DNA of 64,000 bases from Berghia stephanieae (lineage: Eukaryota > Mollusca > Gastropoda > Nudibranchia > Aeolidiidae), in assembly GCA_034508935.3 (NCBI GenBank), contig CM067453.1, forward strand, positions 24,934,972 through 24,998,971, in the 5' to 3' direction. Of the stretch, positions 1 through 11,549 are shown one piece after another. Both the position numbers and the translations under genes were made by a program. Each line of letters begins with the position of its first letter. Position 1 is the first letter of the stretch. Below the pieces are notes generated by a model. The model was not told the DNA's origin. It saw only the letters and a program-made list of their open reading frames with translations, and ran no database searches.

Positions 1-76
1 GAATTCTGAGCAAAGGATCCGCCCAAAATTAAATAAAACATGATGCGCAATGTTCGTATGTAGACTTCAGAGTTTT

Positions 77-176
77 AATCCGCCGATAATGAAAATCGGG
101 ACTTCTGATATTTGATCCGCCGATCGTGAAAATCGGGACTTCTGATATTTGATCCGCCGATCGTGAAAATCGGGAA
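77..176. repeat. 37-bp tandem repeat, about 2.7 copies
   Basis: Units start at 77, 114 and 151, each containing ATCCGCCGAT and GAAAATCGGG. The second and third copies are almost identical. The unit length is not a multiple of three, which argues against it being coding. Confidence 0.85.
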
Positions 177-890
177 ATAAGTATACATGTCGGCCTAAAG
201 GGAAGTAATAGCAGTTTTTACTCAGAGTCCAAGAGACAATGGAGCAAAAGTCTACCCAGGCTCTTCTAACCTGAAACGGACACCACCAATTGCTTCTTGT
301 CTTTTTGAGAGAAGTTGCCAGGCTTCTCCACCACCAAGAGGAGGCATTGAGTGGCAGCGAATCGACTTTGGTCGAGAACGTGCCCAACGGCAAAATCGCT
401 TCATCAGTGGGGACTTGCCACCTGTCCAATACGAAGCCGTTGTGGGAACGAACCCGAAACCGCGAAGCATCTAGTTGAACGGTCTGTTGTATACGAAGCT
501 TCTGGGCGGGTTTGCGACGGTGCACGAGTGCGGTAAGGAATTTGCTGATTGGATCTATCGTCATAACATAGTAGTGTGAGCACCATTAGAAGCAGCAGCC
601 TCTTTCTAAATCTTTAATAAGACTCTAGTCTCTCGTATAGTATGTTTCGCCATATTGAATAGTTCGTGTTTGTTTTGTTAATCTTATCCAGATCAATGAA
701 ATCTACGTTTGCATTGAATGACTCGCGTACGAGTATTTCAATGGTTTTACAGCAGCCTACTTACGACGCGTATATGTCATCTCAGCGCCAATAAAAAGAA
801 AGAAGATGGGATGGTATAACATTACTTTTTTTTTTTTAATCAAGATTTACAATTAAAAGTAAAAGTACCCGAGAAAAAAGTATATAGCGA
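177..890. other. Unassigned sequence upstream of the CP2 gene
   Basis: Relatively GC-rich for the window, with short open frames on both strands that match no family I recognise. It could hold promoter or 5' UTR sequence of the CP2 gene. No motif proves this. Confidence 0.3.
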
Positions 891-892
891 AG

Positions 893-1034
893 GAGGTTCA
901 AATAGGGAACAGTTGTAGATTCCAAGAGCAAAATGCCAATGTTTTTTTCCTTGTCTGATATAACCAGAAAGTCCCATCCAGACACAAACACAGGACGGCA
1001 CTGAGAGGAACACTCTCAAATGCTTATATTATAA
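893..1034 (-). repeat. Family D repeat fragment
   Basis: The reverse complement carries the family D landmarks (GTGTCTGGATG, GCTCTTGGAATCTACA, GTTCCCTATTTGAACC) seen at 36441-36946 and 43445-43925. Diverged and truncated. Confidence 0.7.
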
Positions 1035-3219
1035 ATGATATTTAAAACATTTGTAAAACTACATCTTATTCTTAATACGTAATTGTTGGTTTTTACTTAT
1101 GTGATTGTGGAAATCTGATAATTATAGCTGCAATGTTGGAATTTGCCTATCAGATTGTAAAAAAAAAAAAAGAAAAAAAGGTGCAGTTTCAACATTTTAA
1201 ATAAAGATGATAATGATACGCAGCTTAATCATTAGAATAATGAGAACAATGTTTCGGATGAGCAGGAAGTGACGGGAATCTTAAGTTACAGAATAACAGG
1301 AATCGCTTTGACAAGAGCCTTAATGATCATAATTGAAGGAAAGCCCGAAAGGAAAAGAAAAACAAAACAAAAAACAAAAAACAAAAACAAAAACCAAACA
1401 AAAACAGACGGCAAAATAATAGGAGGCGCGGAGTCATAGCGGATAGCGCACTCACCGACATTCTCAACTCATCAGATTAGACGGTTGATAGAGTGGAAAA
1501 AAGTTATGAACATTTGTCAAAATTGTTTAATTCATTTATATTTTGCCCATTTATTATTATAATTATTTATTTATCATTTCTTACTAGTAAAAGGTGCCTT
1601 CTAATTTTTCATTACCCTTACTATTATTATCCAAATGGAACCACTACAAATGTTGACCATCATAAACCGAAAGTGCTGAAGAGTTCTATCAGCAGACTGC
1701 AGCGCCATTTGCCTTCTCACAGGGGTTTTGCAAGTCGTAGCAACCAACCTCAACTGAAGGGAATGATTCATACTCAGGACGGGTAAATGATGTCTTTTTC
1801 AATTCATTGATGACAAAAGTCTTATATTATCATTTGAAGTATAGCTGCTTCATTTACTGAGGATATTACCTCTGTTTCCTTCACTTTTGGAATGTAAACT
1901 TTCGCAACAATTTGTACACACCCTCACTCAGCGCACTGCAGCAAAACCACAACACACTGCTCTCATTCACACTTACACACTTAACCTTGATCACATGCAC
2001 TTACTTTTGGAATCCCTTCGAATTTATACATATGTTTAAACTTCTCTTTAATTTTTTGTTTCTGACGGACCGTTCTTTCTTTCATGAAAGAAAAAAAAAA
2101 CGAATGAAGCGAACAAGACTGAATGGAATGTCTGCAGTCTCCACGCCGTAGTAGTCAGTCAAAAAGTAAACAAGTTAATAATATCGACGAATCTCTGAAC
2201 TAGAATCAGAAATGAACAAAATAAAATGAGAGAGTTTATTTAAAATAATTTAATTGTATCCCAAAAGCTAAAGCACACCTCCAACAGTACAAGTACAGTC
2301 AAAAAAGTCCCTACCGCCCTAACAAACAGATCAACAACAAAGACTTCTTTTTTTTGTCATTGACGGAAACTCAAGTGAAAATATAATGTCTCATTAGGAT
2401 TACCGTAAGGTACAGAACACGAGGCTTTATGCTTCTTGATATTTATAAATGACCATGGAAGCGAATTCTCTCCCTAGACCTTTAAATTCTTAGTCAATTA
2501 ACTGAAATCAGTCAATTTGTCAAATTCAAATTCAAATATTTTTAAAAAGGGAAGAAAGAATTGAATAAAGAAATAATTCATGAATCTTAGTCGAATGACT
2601 GTAAAGTTAATTAGGAATGTTCTACAGCGCGACACATAGCTCATGGGCCGTTTATATTAACGATGGATATATTGCCAAGACTAAGCGATGCTTTTTAGTT
2701 TTAGAATTGCCGTGTCTGAACACACCCCAGTGTATTTTCACACAGCCTTTGTGAAATTATTTTTTCACTTTCCAAACTTGTCGTGTTCCCAATGGTAGCC
2801 AATTTTAACTGAGCCGCTCAGCGATAAATTTCACTGTTTCGTCTAAGCCAAAATTGACCACATATTTACTTGAAGGGCAGTAAAAGTATGAAAAAAAAAG
2901 ATTAGAACACCCGAAGTGAGTTATGTAGACACCTTCAAATCGAAAGTTAAATGATTGCTACAAGCACATCTGGATCGCCTCGTACTGTAAACAAACTGGT
3001 TGACCGTTTCTAGTTTCTTCACTGATTAGGTACCTAATTATAAGGAACAATGGTAAGTAGCCTAATTAATTTCCCCGCAAATTAGTTTTCTGCCATTGCT
3101 TTGCTCAAGTGAGCTTGCTGTTTACCTTTCATTTTGATTCTTTGGATTTTACTGCTACAACGAATTACAAAGATTTTCAATTTCAGTAAATTTTTATAGA
3201 GCTCATTTACAGGTCTATC
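1035..3219. other. AT-rich stretch without recognised features
   Basis: Open frames at 1493-1786 and 1912-2151 have compositions typical of chance and no family match. I see no repeat family shared with the rest of the window. Confidence 0.4.
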
Positions 3220-3740
3220 TCCACAAACAAGGCTTAAAGTGTTCACAGACAATAGCCTTCTTTTCAGGACAATAGATCATAGTCGTTAGCACAGATGCAA
3301 ATGAACTCAGAAAGATCTTGATTCCCTCCAGACGTGGTCAGATACATGGCACATAAAGTTCTATCCATCAAAATGATATGTCATGTCAATATCAATATCA
3401 AACAAGAAAGTGCCTTATTTATACTCACAATAACACAATGCATGATCATCCCTTACAACATGTGGACTCCATAAAATACCTCAGAGTCCATCTCAATAAA
3501 AAGAAACTAAAGTTGCAAACCCATCAGCAAAGGCAAGTAGGATGCTGGGGTTTCTGAAAAGGAACATAAACCAATGCCCATGAAGAATTAAACCCAGGTG
3601 TACACCAAACATCAGTATCTGGCCAATATTAGAACATGCAGTGGCTTGTGGGACCCCTACAAAAAAAAGAACATAGTCAAGATTGAAAAAATACAAACAT
3701 CAGCTGCAAGACTCGCAACTTGGTTGACTTGACAATTGAT
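3220..3740 (+). mobile_element. LINE reverse-transcriptase remnant (CR1/jockey-like)
   Basis: Broken frames read 'RLFTDNSLLFRTI' (cf. RLFADDCLLYRTI, the RT catalytic region), then 'DTWHIKFYPSKM', 'YLRVHLN', 'MLGFLKRNINQCP' and a final 'ACGTPTKK' block. This order is that of the RT palm and thumb of CR1/jockey-type non-LTR elements. Several frameshifts and stops; old. Confidence 0.65.
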
Positions 3741-3950
3741 TTGTTTTGGGGTTTGATTTTAGTTTTTTTGTAGTTTTTGTAAACTTGAAAAAATTCAATT
3801 GTGTTTGTTTGATTCGTTAATATGACTCAAAATTAAAAAAAAAAAGACTTCAGGATGGGGAGGAGAGAGACATTAAAAATTATAATATATCACAATATCT
3901 CGATCAAATTAGTTTGTTTTGTTTTGGTTTTTTGTTGGTTTTTTTTTTTT

Positions 3951-3967
3951 GGGGGGGGGGGGGGGGG
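3951..3967. repeat. Poly-G run (17 nt)
   Basis: Uninterrupted G homopolymer following a T run. Confidence 0.95.
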
Positions 3968-4004
3968 AGGAGACTACACCAAAAAAATAAATAAGTAAAT
4001 AAAA

Positions 4005-4221
4005 TAAAATTTCCTTTATTCATCCCATAGGGGAAATTTGTCTCGACAGTCTATTCCGAGGCAAGATTGGAATAACCCAGGCGTCAGCCGCAGTGCAGCG
4101 CCGCAAATTGAGCTAGGGCGAGGTGACTTGTTCAAGGTCACATGGTACAGCAGCGAGTGGTCAAACTCACTACCTTTCGGGTATGAAGCAAAGATGGAAC
4201 CACTGAGCCACTCTGCCCCAT
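4005..4221 (-). mobile_element. tRNA-derived SINE, family G
   Basis: The minus strand begins 'GGGCAGAGTGGCTCAGTGG' (A-box-like) followed by 'GAGTTTGACCAC' (B-box-like). The body is 'CCTTGA-CAAGTCACCTCGCC' and the tail 'GATGAATAAAGGAAATTTTA'. Related copies lie at 30330 and 31220 on the + strand. Confidence 0.8.
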
Positions 4222-4379
4222 AAAAGCCTAGTTAAACTCGGAGATGCTGGGGTACAAAAAAAAAAAAAGAGAGAGAGAGAGAGAGATGGAGGGAAACACA
4301 AGCACAGTTCATTCCGCAATGTTTGTAATTCATTTCCATTATTATTTAATGTGTTCAGGTTGTTGATTTCCCCTGACAG

Positions 4380-4583
4380 ACTTCATCATGAGTTTACATG
4401 GTCAGAGGAAACGGACTCAGGGCCTGGAAAGCGATCCAAGATGTTCCACAGCACCCCAAACCCACCCCAACCCGCTTCAACAGCCATGACTGCCTGGGAT
4501 ATTGACGGGGGACTGGCCGCTGATTTTGACGGGTCCCTCTCCGGCTTGGGTACGGAGCTGGGAACTGCCAGTTACAACATGAG
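4380..4583 (+). CDS. CP2 gene exon 1 (first coding exon seen; 5' part probably UTR)
   Basis: Acceptor CCTGACAG precedes 4380 and donor GAG|GTAAGA follows 4583. Coding from ATG 4486 it gives residues 1-32 plus two bases, with '[19 protein letters not shown]' matching the UBP1 N-terminus. The frame stays open upstream to the acceptor, so translation could begin at ATG 4441 or in an unseen upstream exon. An out-of-frame ATG at 4388 would act as an upstream start. Confidence 0.85.
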
Positions 4584-4922
4584 GTAAGAAAGATGCCGGC
4601 CTTATGATGATGCTATTAATGTTATGGTGTTAGATTTTCCATTTACAATTTAACAAAAAATAGAATCAAGCAGAACTGAATGGCCAAAGTTGCCAATTTT
4701 CCGTATATTTACATACATGCCGAATCTTACTAATTTTTCGCAATTTTACGAATTTTAGACAAATTTCCTGGCCAAATACGAAATTTTATGGAAAATTACG
4801 ATTTTTTAATTCTTAGTAATACTTAAATGATAATAAAAATATAATAATAATATTAAGAAGAACAACAACAATAACTACCACTACTACTACTACTACTACT
4901 CCTACTACTACTACTACTACTA

Positions 4923-4991
<69 letters not shown>

Positions 4992-6401
4992 TACTACTAC
5001 TACTATAATAATGATGATAATAATAAATAATAATATTGTGGTTGTTCATACACAATTTCAGAAATTACGAATTTCCTTGTCAAATTACTAAAAATTGACA
5101 TAAAAATTACTAAATTTGAAGTTTTCAATTTGGCAAGTCTGTATTTACAGAATTCAGTATGTTATAAATCCTCAGTATTTACCAATCACCTGCCAGACAG
5201 AAAATAAAGTAACTTTATAATGTCTTTTTTTTTTTTTTACTGGAGTTCAGCACTCAGAAAGGGGTTGGTCTACACGTTTGCTTATAGGTTCAGTAAATTT
5301 TTGCTTCCTGAATTGGCAACCCTGAAATAGTGGTCGTTTAAGAATATATTTTGGGTGATTTTTCAATCCGTCGTTGGTAAATTTCATTAATCTTTGTTTC
5401 TTTCATTCCCTGGACATTTCGTTATGTATTTATTAGTCGAGCTCTAATACAGGGTTCCCACTCGGTCGGGAAGTCATGAAATGGTCTTGAATTTTTAAAT
5501 TTCCTCAAGATAGTCGGGAAAGGTCTTCAATTTTAAATTTCCTCAAGATAGTCGGGAAATGGTCTTCAATTTTTTAATTTCCTCAAGATCGTCGGGAAAT
5601 AGTCATGAATTTTTTAATTTCCTCAAGATAGTCGGGAAATGGTCTTGAATTTTTAACTTTCCTCAAGGTAGTCGGGAAATGGTCTTGAATTTTTAAAGAT
5701 AGTCGGGAACTGGTCTTGAATTTTTTAATTTCCTCAAGATAGTCGGGAATTGGTCTTGAATTTTTAAATTTCCTCAAGATAGTCGGGAAATGGTCTTCAA
5801 TTTTTTAATTTCCTCAAGATCGTCGGGAAATGGTCATGAATTTTTTAATTTCCTCAAGATAGTCGGGAAATGGTCTTGAATTTTTAAATTTCCTCAAGGT
5901 AGTCGGGAAATGGTCTTGAATTTTTAAAGATAGTCGGGAACTGGTCTTGAATTTTTTAATTTCCTCAAGATAGTCGGGAAATGGTCTTGAATTTTCTTGT
6001 CTGAGTCGGGAACTTTCAAATCGGGTGTGGTCATAACGTGAAGTTTGGTGTCTTATTATTTACTTATTAAGCAGTGATGATAATCTCCCGCTGAATTTGC
6101 AGTGTCAAACATTTTCTTCAAAACCACAAAATCACCGTTATGTCTTTTGTCATATTCTGACACCTGTGCTCAGTTTAGTGAAATTTGGTGATGGTCCCGT
6201 CTTTATGACGTTGGGCCAGACAGAATGGCGCCAGATGTCACAGTTGATACAGAAGACCAGTGGTGTTCTTTAATTAGTTGATGGTTGAAGGGGAGGGATA
6301 AATGGGTCTTGATTTTTTTTTCTCTGATATAGGTGCCTATTGCCTTTTTTTTTCTCTCTCTCTGACTCTCTGCAATCTCTCTCTCTTTCTCTCTCTCTTG
6401 G

Positions 6402-6453
<52 letters not shown>

Positions 6454-6576
6454 CCTCTCTCTTAGCCTCTCTTTCTGTTTCACTTTTCTTTTTTTTAAAC
6501 GTAGAATTAATAGGGTCAATTCATAAATTATTCTGGTAGAGACCCCCCTTCTTTCTTTCTCTCTCTCTCTCTCTTT

Positions 6577-6639
<63 letters not shown>

Positions 6640-6665
6640 CTCTCTCTGCTCTCTCTCCCTCTCTC

Positions 6666-6735
<70 letters not shown>

Positions 6736-8800
6736 ATTTCTTTCGCAACCATCCATTAAATAATCTGGTTATACAGAGCTACAATAAAGCACTGGTGATT
6801 GGGTTAGTTTCCTCTTCCTTTTTTTGCCTTTGGACTATGATTTGAAATTTGAGAGATTCTTTGGTTGTATTTATAAGCTGCATAACCACTAGGTTTCCGT
6901 AACAAAGATATTGTAGCCTGCTTTATAAAGTAAAATCAAAAGAAAAGACACTTTCTGGCTTTTTATTTAATATTATTGTAGGCCTTTTAAATGTTATGTG
7001 AAAAGGATAATTCATTAAATGTTTACAAAAAGTAAATTTATGTCTAATGATAAGATTGGATTTACACTAGTAGTAATATATTACTAGTAGTAATATATTA
7101 CATAATACAAAACATTCCTGTTATTTTTTACATTTTGCTTCAGTTTGCCTTGTGGAACATTCCAGGAGTTCTGGACCAAATATCCGGCTTTCAAAGACTG
7201 GTTAAAAAATACTAGCAGCAATCTTGAAACATACTGCATATTGTGTAAATATTTATATCAAGACCATGGGAAGGTCTGCTCTGACTTCCCACATTCAAGG
7301 GAACAATCACAAGTCACTAGCATTGGCTATATCTAGGAGTGAGGGGGTTGTTACTTAACTTTGTTGCAAAGCCGTCTACGTCTACTAGCTCTTGCGCTTC
7401 TGATTCAACGCAGGCACAGGTGATGCCAAAGCCTTCATCATTAGATAGTTTTGTGTTTAAGTCTGATGGCATTGATGCTGAGATTTGGTGGTGTGTGTGA
7501 ACGGCAATGAAAAACCACTCTGCCAGTTCGAATGAAGACATTGACTACTTTTATTTGAAACAAAAGTTCAGTCTATACAGAAATAGAAACTATTGGTCTT
7601 GAAAAAAATTTGGCAGTCTTGAATTTGGAAATGGGTTTTGAGTGGGAACCCTGTCTTATAATATTTGTAACAATGTGAAGTTGAATGTAAGCTTCAGTTT
7701 AATATATACAAAAACAGATAATGTGGATGTTTCGGGTTTCCCCTTTGTCAACAAAACAGGATGAATGAAACACAACAGACGAATGAGATAATGTGGTAGT
7801 CACTACCACATTATATCATTTGTCTGAAATGTTTCATTCATCCTGTTTTGTTGATAAGGGGAAACCTGAAATGTCCATTTTATCTATTTTCGTACATTAA
7901 ATTGAAAATTATCTTCAATTTCATTAAGATTTTATATTATATTCCGCCTTAGATGGATTTTTATTTTTTTTTTTCTTTTAAAAAATGTCTCATCTGCAGT
8001 GAAGCTCTTCTGGCCCTGCCTGTATTCAAGCAAGAAAATCTTGAAAATGGGTAAGTTGTCAAACTTATATTTTTGCCTTGATGGAGACGGAAAAAATGGT
8101 TGTGAGGAGAAGGGGGGGGGGGGGGGGGGGGGGGGTTCAACTAACTTTAATTAAAGTGAAATCCTTAATTTGTATTTATTTAAAGGGAAAATAGTTTTTC
8201 TTATTTTTTTATGTTTGGTCATGTCTTTATGATAAAATAGCCCTAAATACATAGCTCTATGGAGTGTGAGTTTGTTCTAGTCTCTTAAGCTTGGTGCAGC
8301 TTTGTGGTCTAGTGGTGTGACAATCACTTTTGGATCGGAAGGTCCTGGGTTCGAGCCTCGCTCGGTGAGTAATTCTCTCACTGTATTCAAGTGTAAAATG
8401 AGTACCTGGTCGTTAACAGCGTTGCCTCTGTCCGGAAAAAATTGTCATATCGCCTGGCAGGCTTCATGTCTCATTCTACATGTTTCGTGTTGCTGTTGGT
8501 CAGTGACCCCTTGAAAAGCGCTTTGAGCACATTTAGTGGTTGTTGTGCTATATAAAAGCTCAATTTTTTATTTTTTTTTGTAATGAAATATATTATAAAT
8601 TCTTATCAGCGTTTTTCATATACTCAAACTTAAAATTCGGATGATGATGACCATATCACTATAATTTCAAGCAGAGAATGATTTTGGTTTCAGATTGCTA
8701 TGTTTGTGGCCCACTCTATCTCAGACTCCACAATGATGAAGTCATTCATTTTTATTTCATATTTTATATGTTTGCCTAAAAATTGAATTTTACGCATCGG

Positions 8801-8837
<37 letters not shown>

Positions 8838-9145
8838 ACACACACAAACTTAATACCTACCATTGTGAGACAGTTGGTCACATTTTCAAAGCTCATCCAC
8901 TAGGAAATATGGACTTGAGGATTATCAAGAAATAAGATTTTAATTTAGTCAATTAAAAAATTTATTTAATTTTTTTAAAAATTCTTGGTTGTTTTTTTTT
9001 TTTTTGTTAAACTTATTGTTTGACCAGTATTTTGAAATTTTAAAACAAAATGTTTTGTTTTTTTAAAAACTTACTCACAATCCATGGACATTTTTGACTG
9101 ATTAAGGATATTAGGCTTTGGGCTTAAAAATTAATTAATATAAAA

Positions 9146-9203
<58 letters not shown>

Positions 9204-11468
9204 CTGTTGTATTCATAGCCTTTTAATGTTCATTAACATTGGGTTTTTGTTTGTTTTTTTTCACTTGAGATCAACTTAACACAAGGGTCAAGTCGAAAAA
9301 AGTTTCAATTGGAGTAAAAGTGGAAATGAAAATAAACACTTTCTTTAAAAACATATTACAGTAATGACAATGATATGACACTGGCATGGACTGAGAAAAT
9401 TTTGTTCCCAATTTAAGAAATCACTTTTTGAGGCAAATCCCTATAGTTAAAAACGTCAATTATAATCCTCAAATTAAAAAAATTAAAAAAGACCAATTGT
9501 GACTTGCGTCACGTTACTGTGTCAAAGGTCATTCCTGCATGCATGGGTTTGGAATTATTTCTAAGACTGTTTTCACAAAAGTGATATTATCATCATCATG
9601 AAGTTTGATTATATAGTCCATGCAGTATTTGAATGACATCATAAAAATACACTGTGTAATTTGTTAAGTTTTATTTTTATCTTCAGCTTCCAGTATATCC
9701 TTGGGGCAGCTACTTCTCCTGCTGTTAAAATGAACGAAGAGACTCTTACGTATTTAAATCAGGGTAAGTTTATTTTACTATAATTCATACCTACCAGCCC
9801 TTCTACTTTTGGTCAAATCATTCCTATTTTCACTCTACCTTTTCTGGGTGGGGATCCTGACCTCCCATAGCGGGCAGGGAGGTACATACTGTGTCTTCTA
9901 TCCCCTTATATCTGTTTTCCAACATGCTTTCTGTCTTTGTCGTGGAATGCTTGGTCTTTTTCCTGGCCCTGGTCGGAGTCCTGGCTGGGAGGGAAACAGT
10001 CAAATGCATAGTTATTGTTTTGGGAGATGATATATTTTTCCCTTGTAAATCATCTCTCTGTTATGTATTATTATATTTGTTATTTTTAATGTATAATGTA
10101 AGCATTTGAGTGTGTTCCTCTTTGTTGGATTTTGTTCTTGTGTCCGGATGAGACTTATAGGTGATCTCAAACTAAGTACATTGGTGGTATGCTCTTGGAA
10201 TCTACATCTGATCCCAATTTGTTCCCAGTTTCCCTATGTCTTACTTTCTCTTGGGTGCTGTAATTGTAATTCTAGAACTTTTTACTGTCCCATTTTCTTC
10301 CTTTTTACGGCGCTGATATAACCTTAATGTGTTGCAAGTGCCCTTAAAAAACCTTAACCCATTGCGGCCCTAATCGCCCGCTCAAAAAACATCTCAAACA
10401 GTCCAAATCGCCCGATATCGCCCGCCAGGTACCCAGCATCTTTGAACCCGTAAACTAAAAACGTGTGTAGAACCACTTCTTTTTATTTAGAAAACGAAAG
10501 TAGAGAAAGAGTGAAAGTGAAACTAGAAATTTCCCGATCGTTTTTATCTCAATTCGTTTGTCTGCTGTGATTTTTTGAAGTTTGTCGACCAAATCAGTTG
10601 TGGTAACGTCCTTTTTTTTTTTTTCTGGAATGGCGTTTGAATTCCTCAATTCTCGGGCGTGATCAACGTTTTTTAATGGATAGTGATGATGATAGTGCTC
10701 ATTCAGACACTGAATCAGACATTGAGGTTGAGTTGGATGCGTATTTTGATGACATTGACAGTGGATTTCATGTGTTTTAATATTATTACATATTTTTCAA
10801 CTTTAACATTTTTTTTCAAATCAAAATATGAATCAATAGTCCAAAACAATACATCAAATTAAAGGCCATTCATTCTTCTTTCCAAAACAGCTTTTATTTT
10901 GTTTCTAGCATGCCTCTCATTCTTGCAATTAATTTTTTAATGAAGTGTACTATGACATTTGGAAGAGTTATCTCCCCTCGCATGGGGCTGTGAGAGACAT
11001 TTTTTCAGATTATGCCCGGCCAGCAATGGGTTAAAACTCTTCCTTTTGCACTATTCCGCCATTGTCTCTAAAATTGCAATTTTCAAAAAAATGATGATGA
11101 TGGTAAGAAGAAAAAAGAGCAAAGAGGTGGGGGGTAGGGGTTAAAAAGGTGAAATTCCTATTTTTTTTGTCTCAAATTCCTATTTTCGGGCGTTCTGATT
11201 CCGCTTTTGGAATGTGAAGGGGTTGACAGGTCTGTATAATTGAGTTATTCATCCTGCTCCCTCTGTGTGGAATGCTCTTTCAGCAGACACCAGACACAGT
11301 AATTCTCCATCCTCCTTTAAAGCCTCTTTGAAGACAGAGTAGTACTTCCTTTCAGTTTTCTGTGAGTGATATTTTTTTGAATGATATATCATATATAATA
11401 TATATAAGCGCTTCTGAGCTCTTTTGGTGGAAAGGGATGCTATAGAAACGGCGCATTATTATTATTAA

Positions 11469-11549
<81 letters not shown>

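Larger units (their letters stand above)
5450..7653 (+). mobile_element. hAT-type transposon remnant with internal minisatellite
   Basis: The left end CAGGGTTCCCACTC and right end GAGTGGGAACCCTG are a perfect 14-bp terminal inverted repeat typical of one hAT group. Flanks TCTAATA and TCTTATA are an imperfect 7-base match, so the target duplication is only weakly supported. The interior holds a 40-bp minisatellite, long (CT)n tracts and an N-terminal transposase fragment. The catalytic part of the transposase is absent. Confidence 0.8.

Noticed and set aside
67-564. 165-codon open frame on the minus strand
   Set aside because: It reads through the 37-bp tandem repeat, whose length is not a multiple of three, and shows no conserved domain or splice context.
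5456-5995. Regular short repeats resembling a CRISPR array
   Set aside because: There are no unique spacers; units are contiguous and degenerate, and the host is a eukaryote. It is a minisatellite within a hAT remnant.
6337-6756. Arg/Glu-only and Leu/Ser-only open frames
   Set aside because: Produced by (CT)n/(GA)n microsatellites. The same applies to frames at 4813-5055, 25067-25418, 27536-28175, 40276-40599, 44134-44616 and 48591-49407.
8286-8360. tRNA-like A and B boxes as a possible tRNA gene
   Set aside because: The head does not close into a tRNA acceptor stem and continues into a repeated body shared by ten pieces in the window. It is a SINE. The same reasoning applies at 4200, 25170, 31220, 37080 and 39857.
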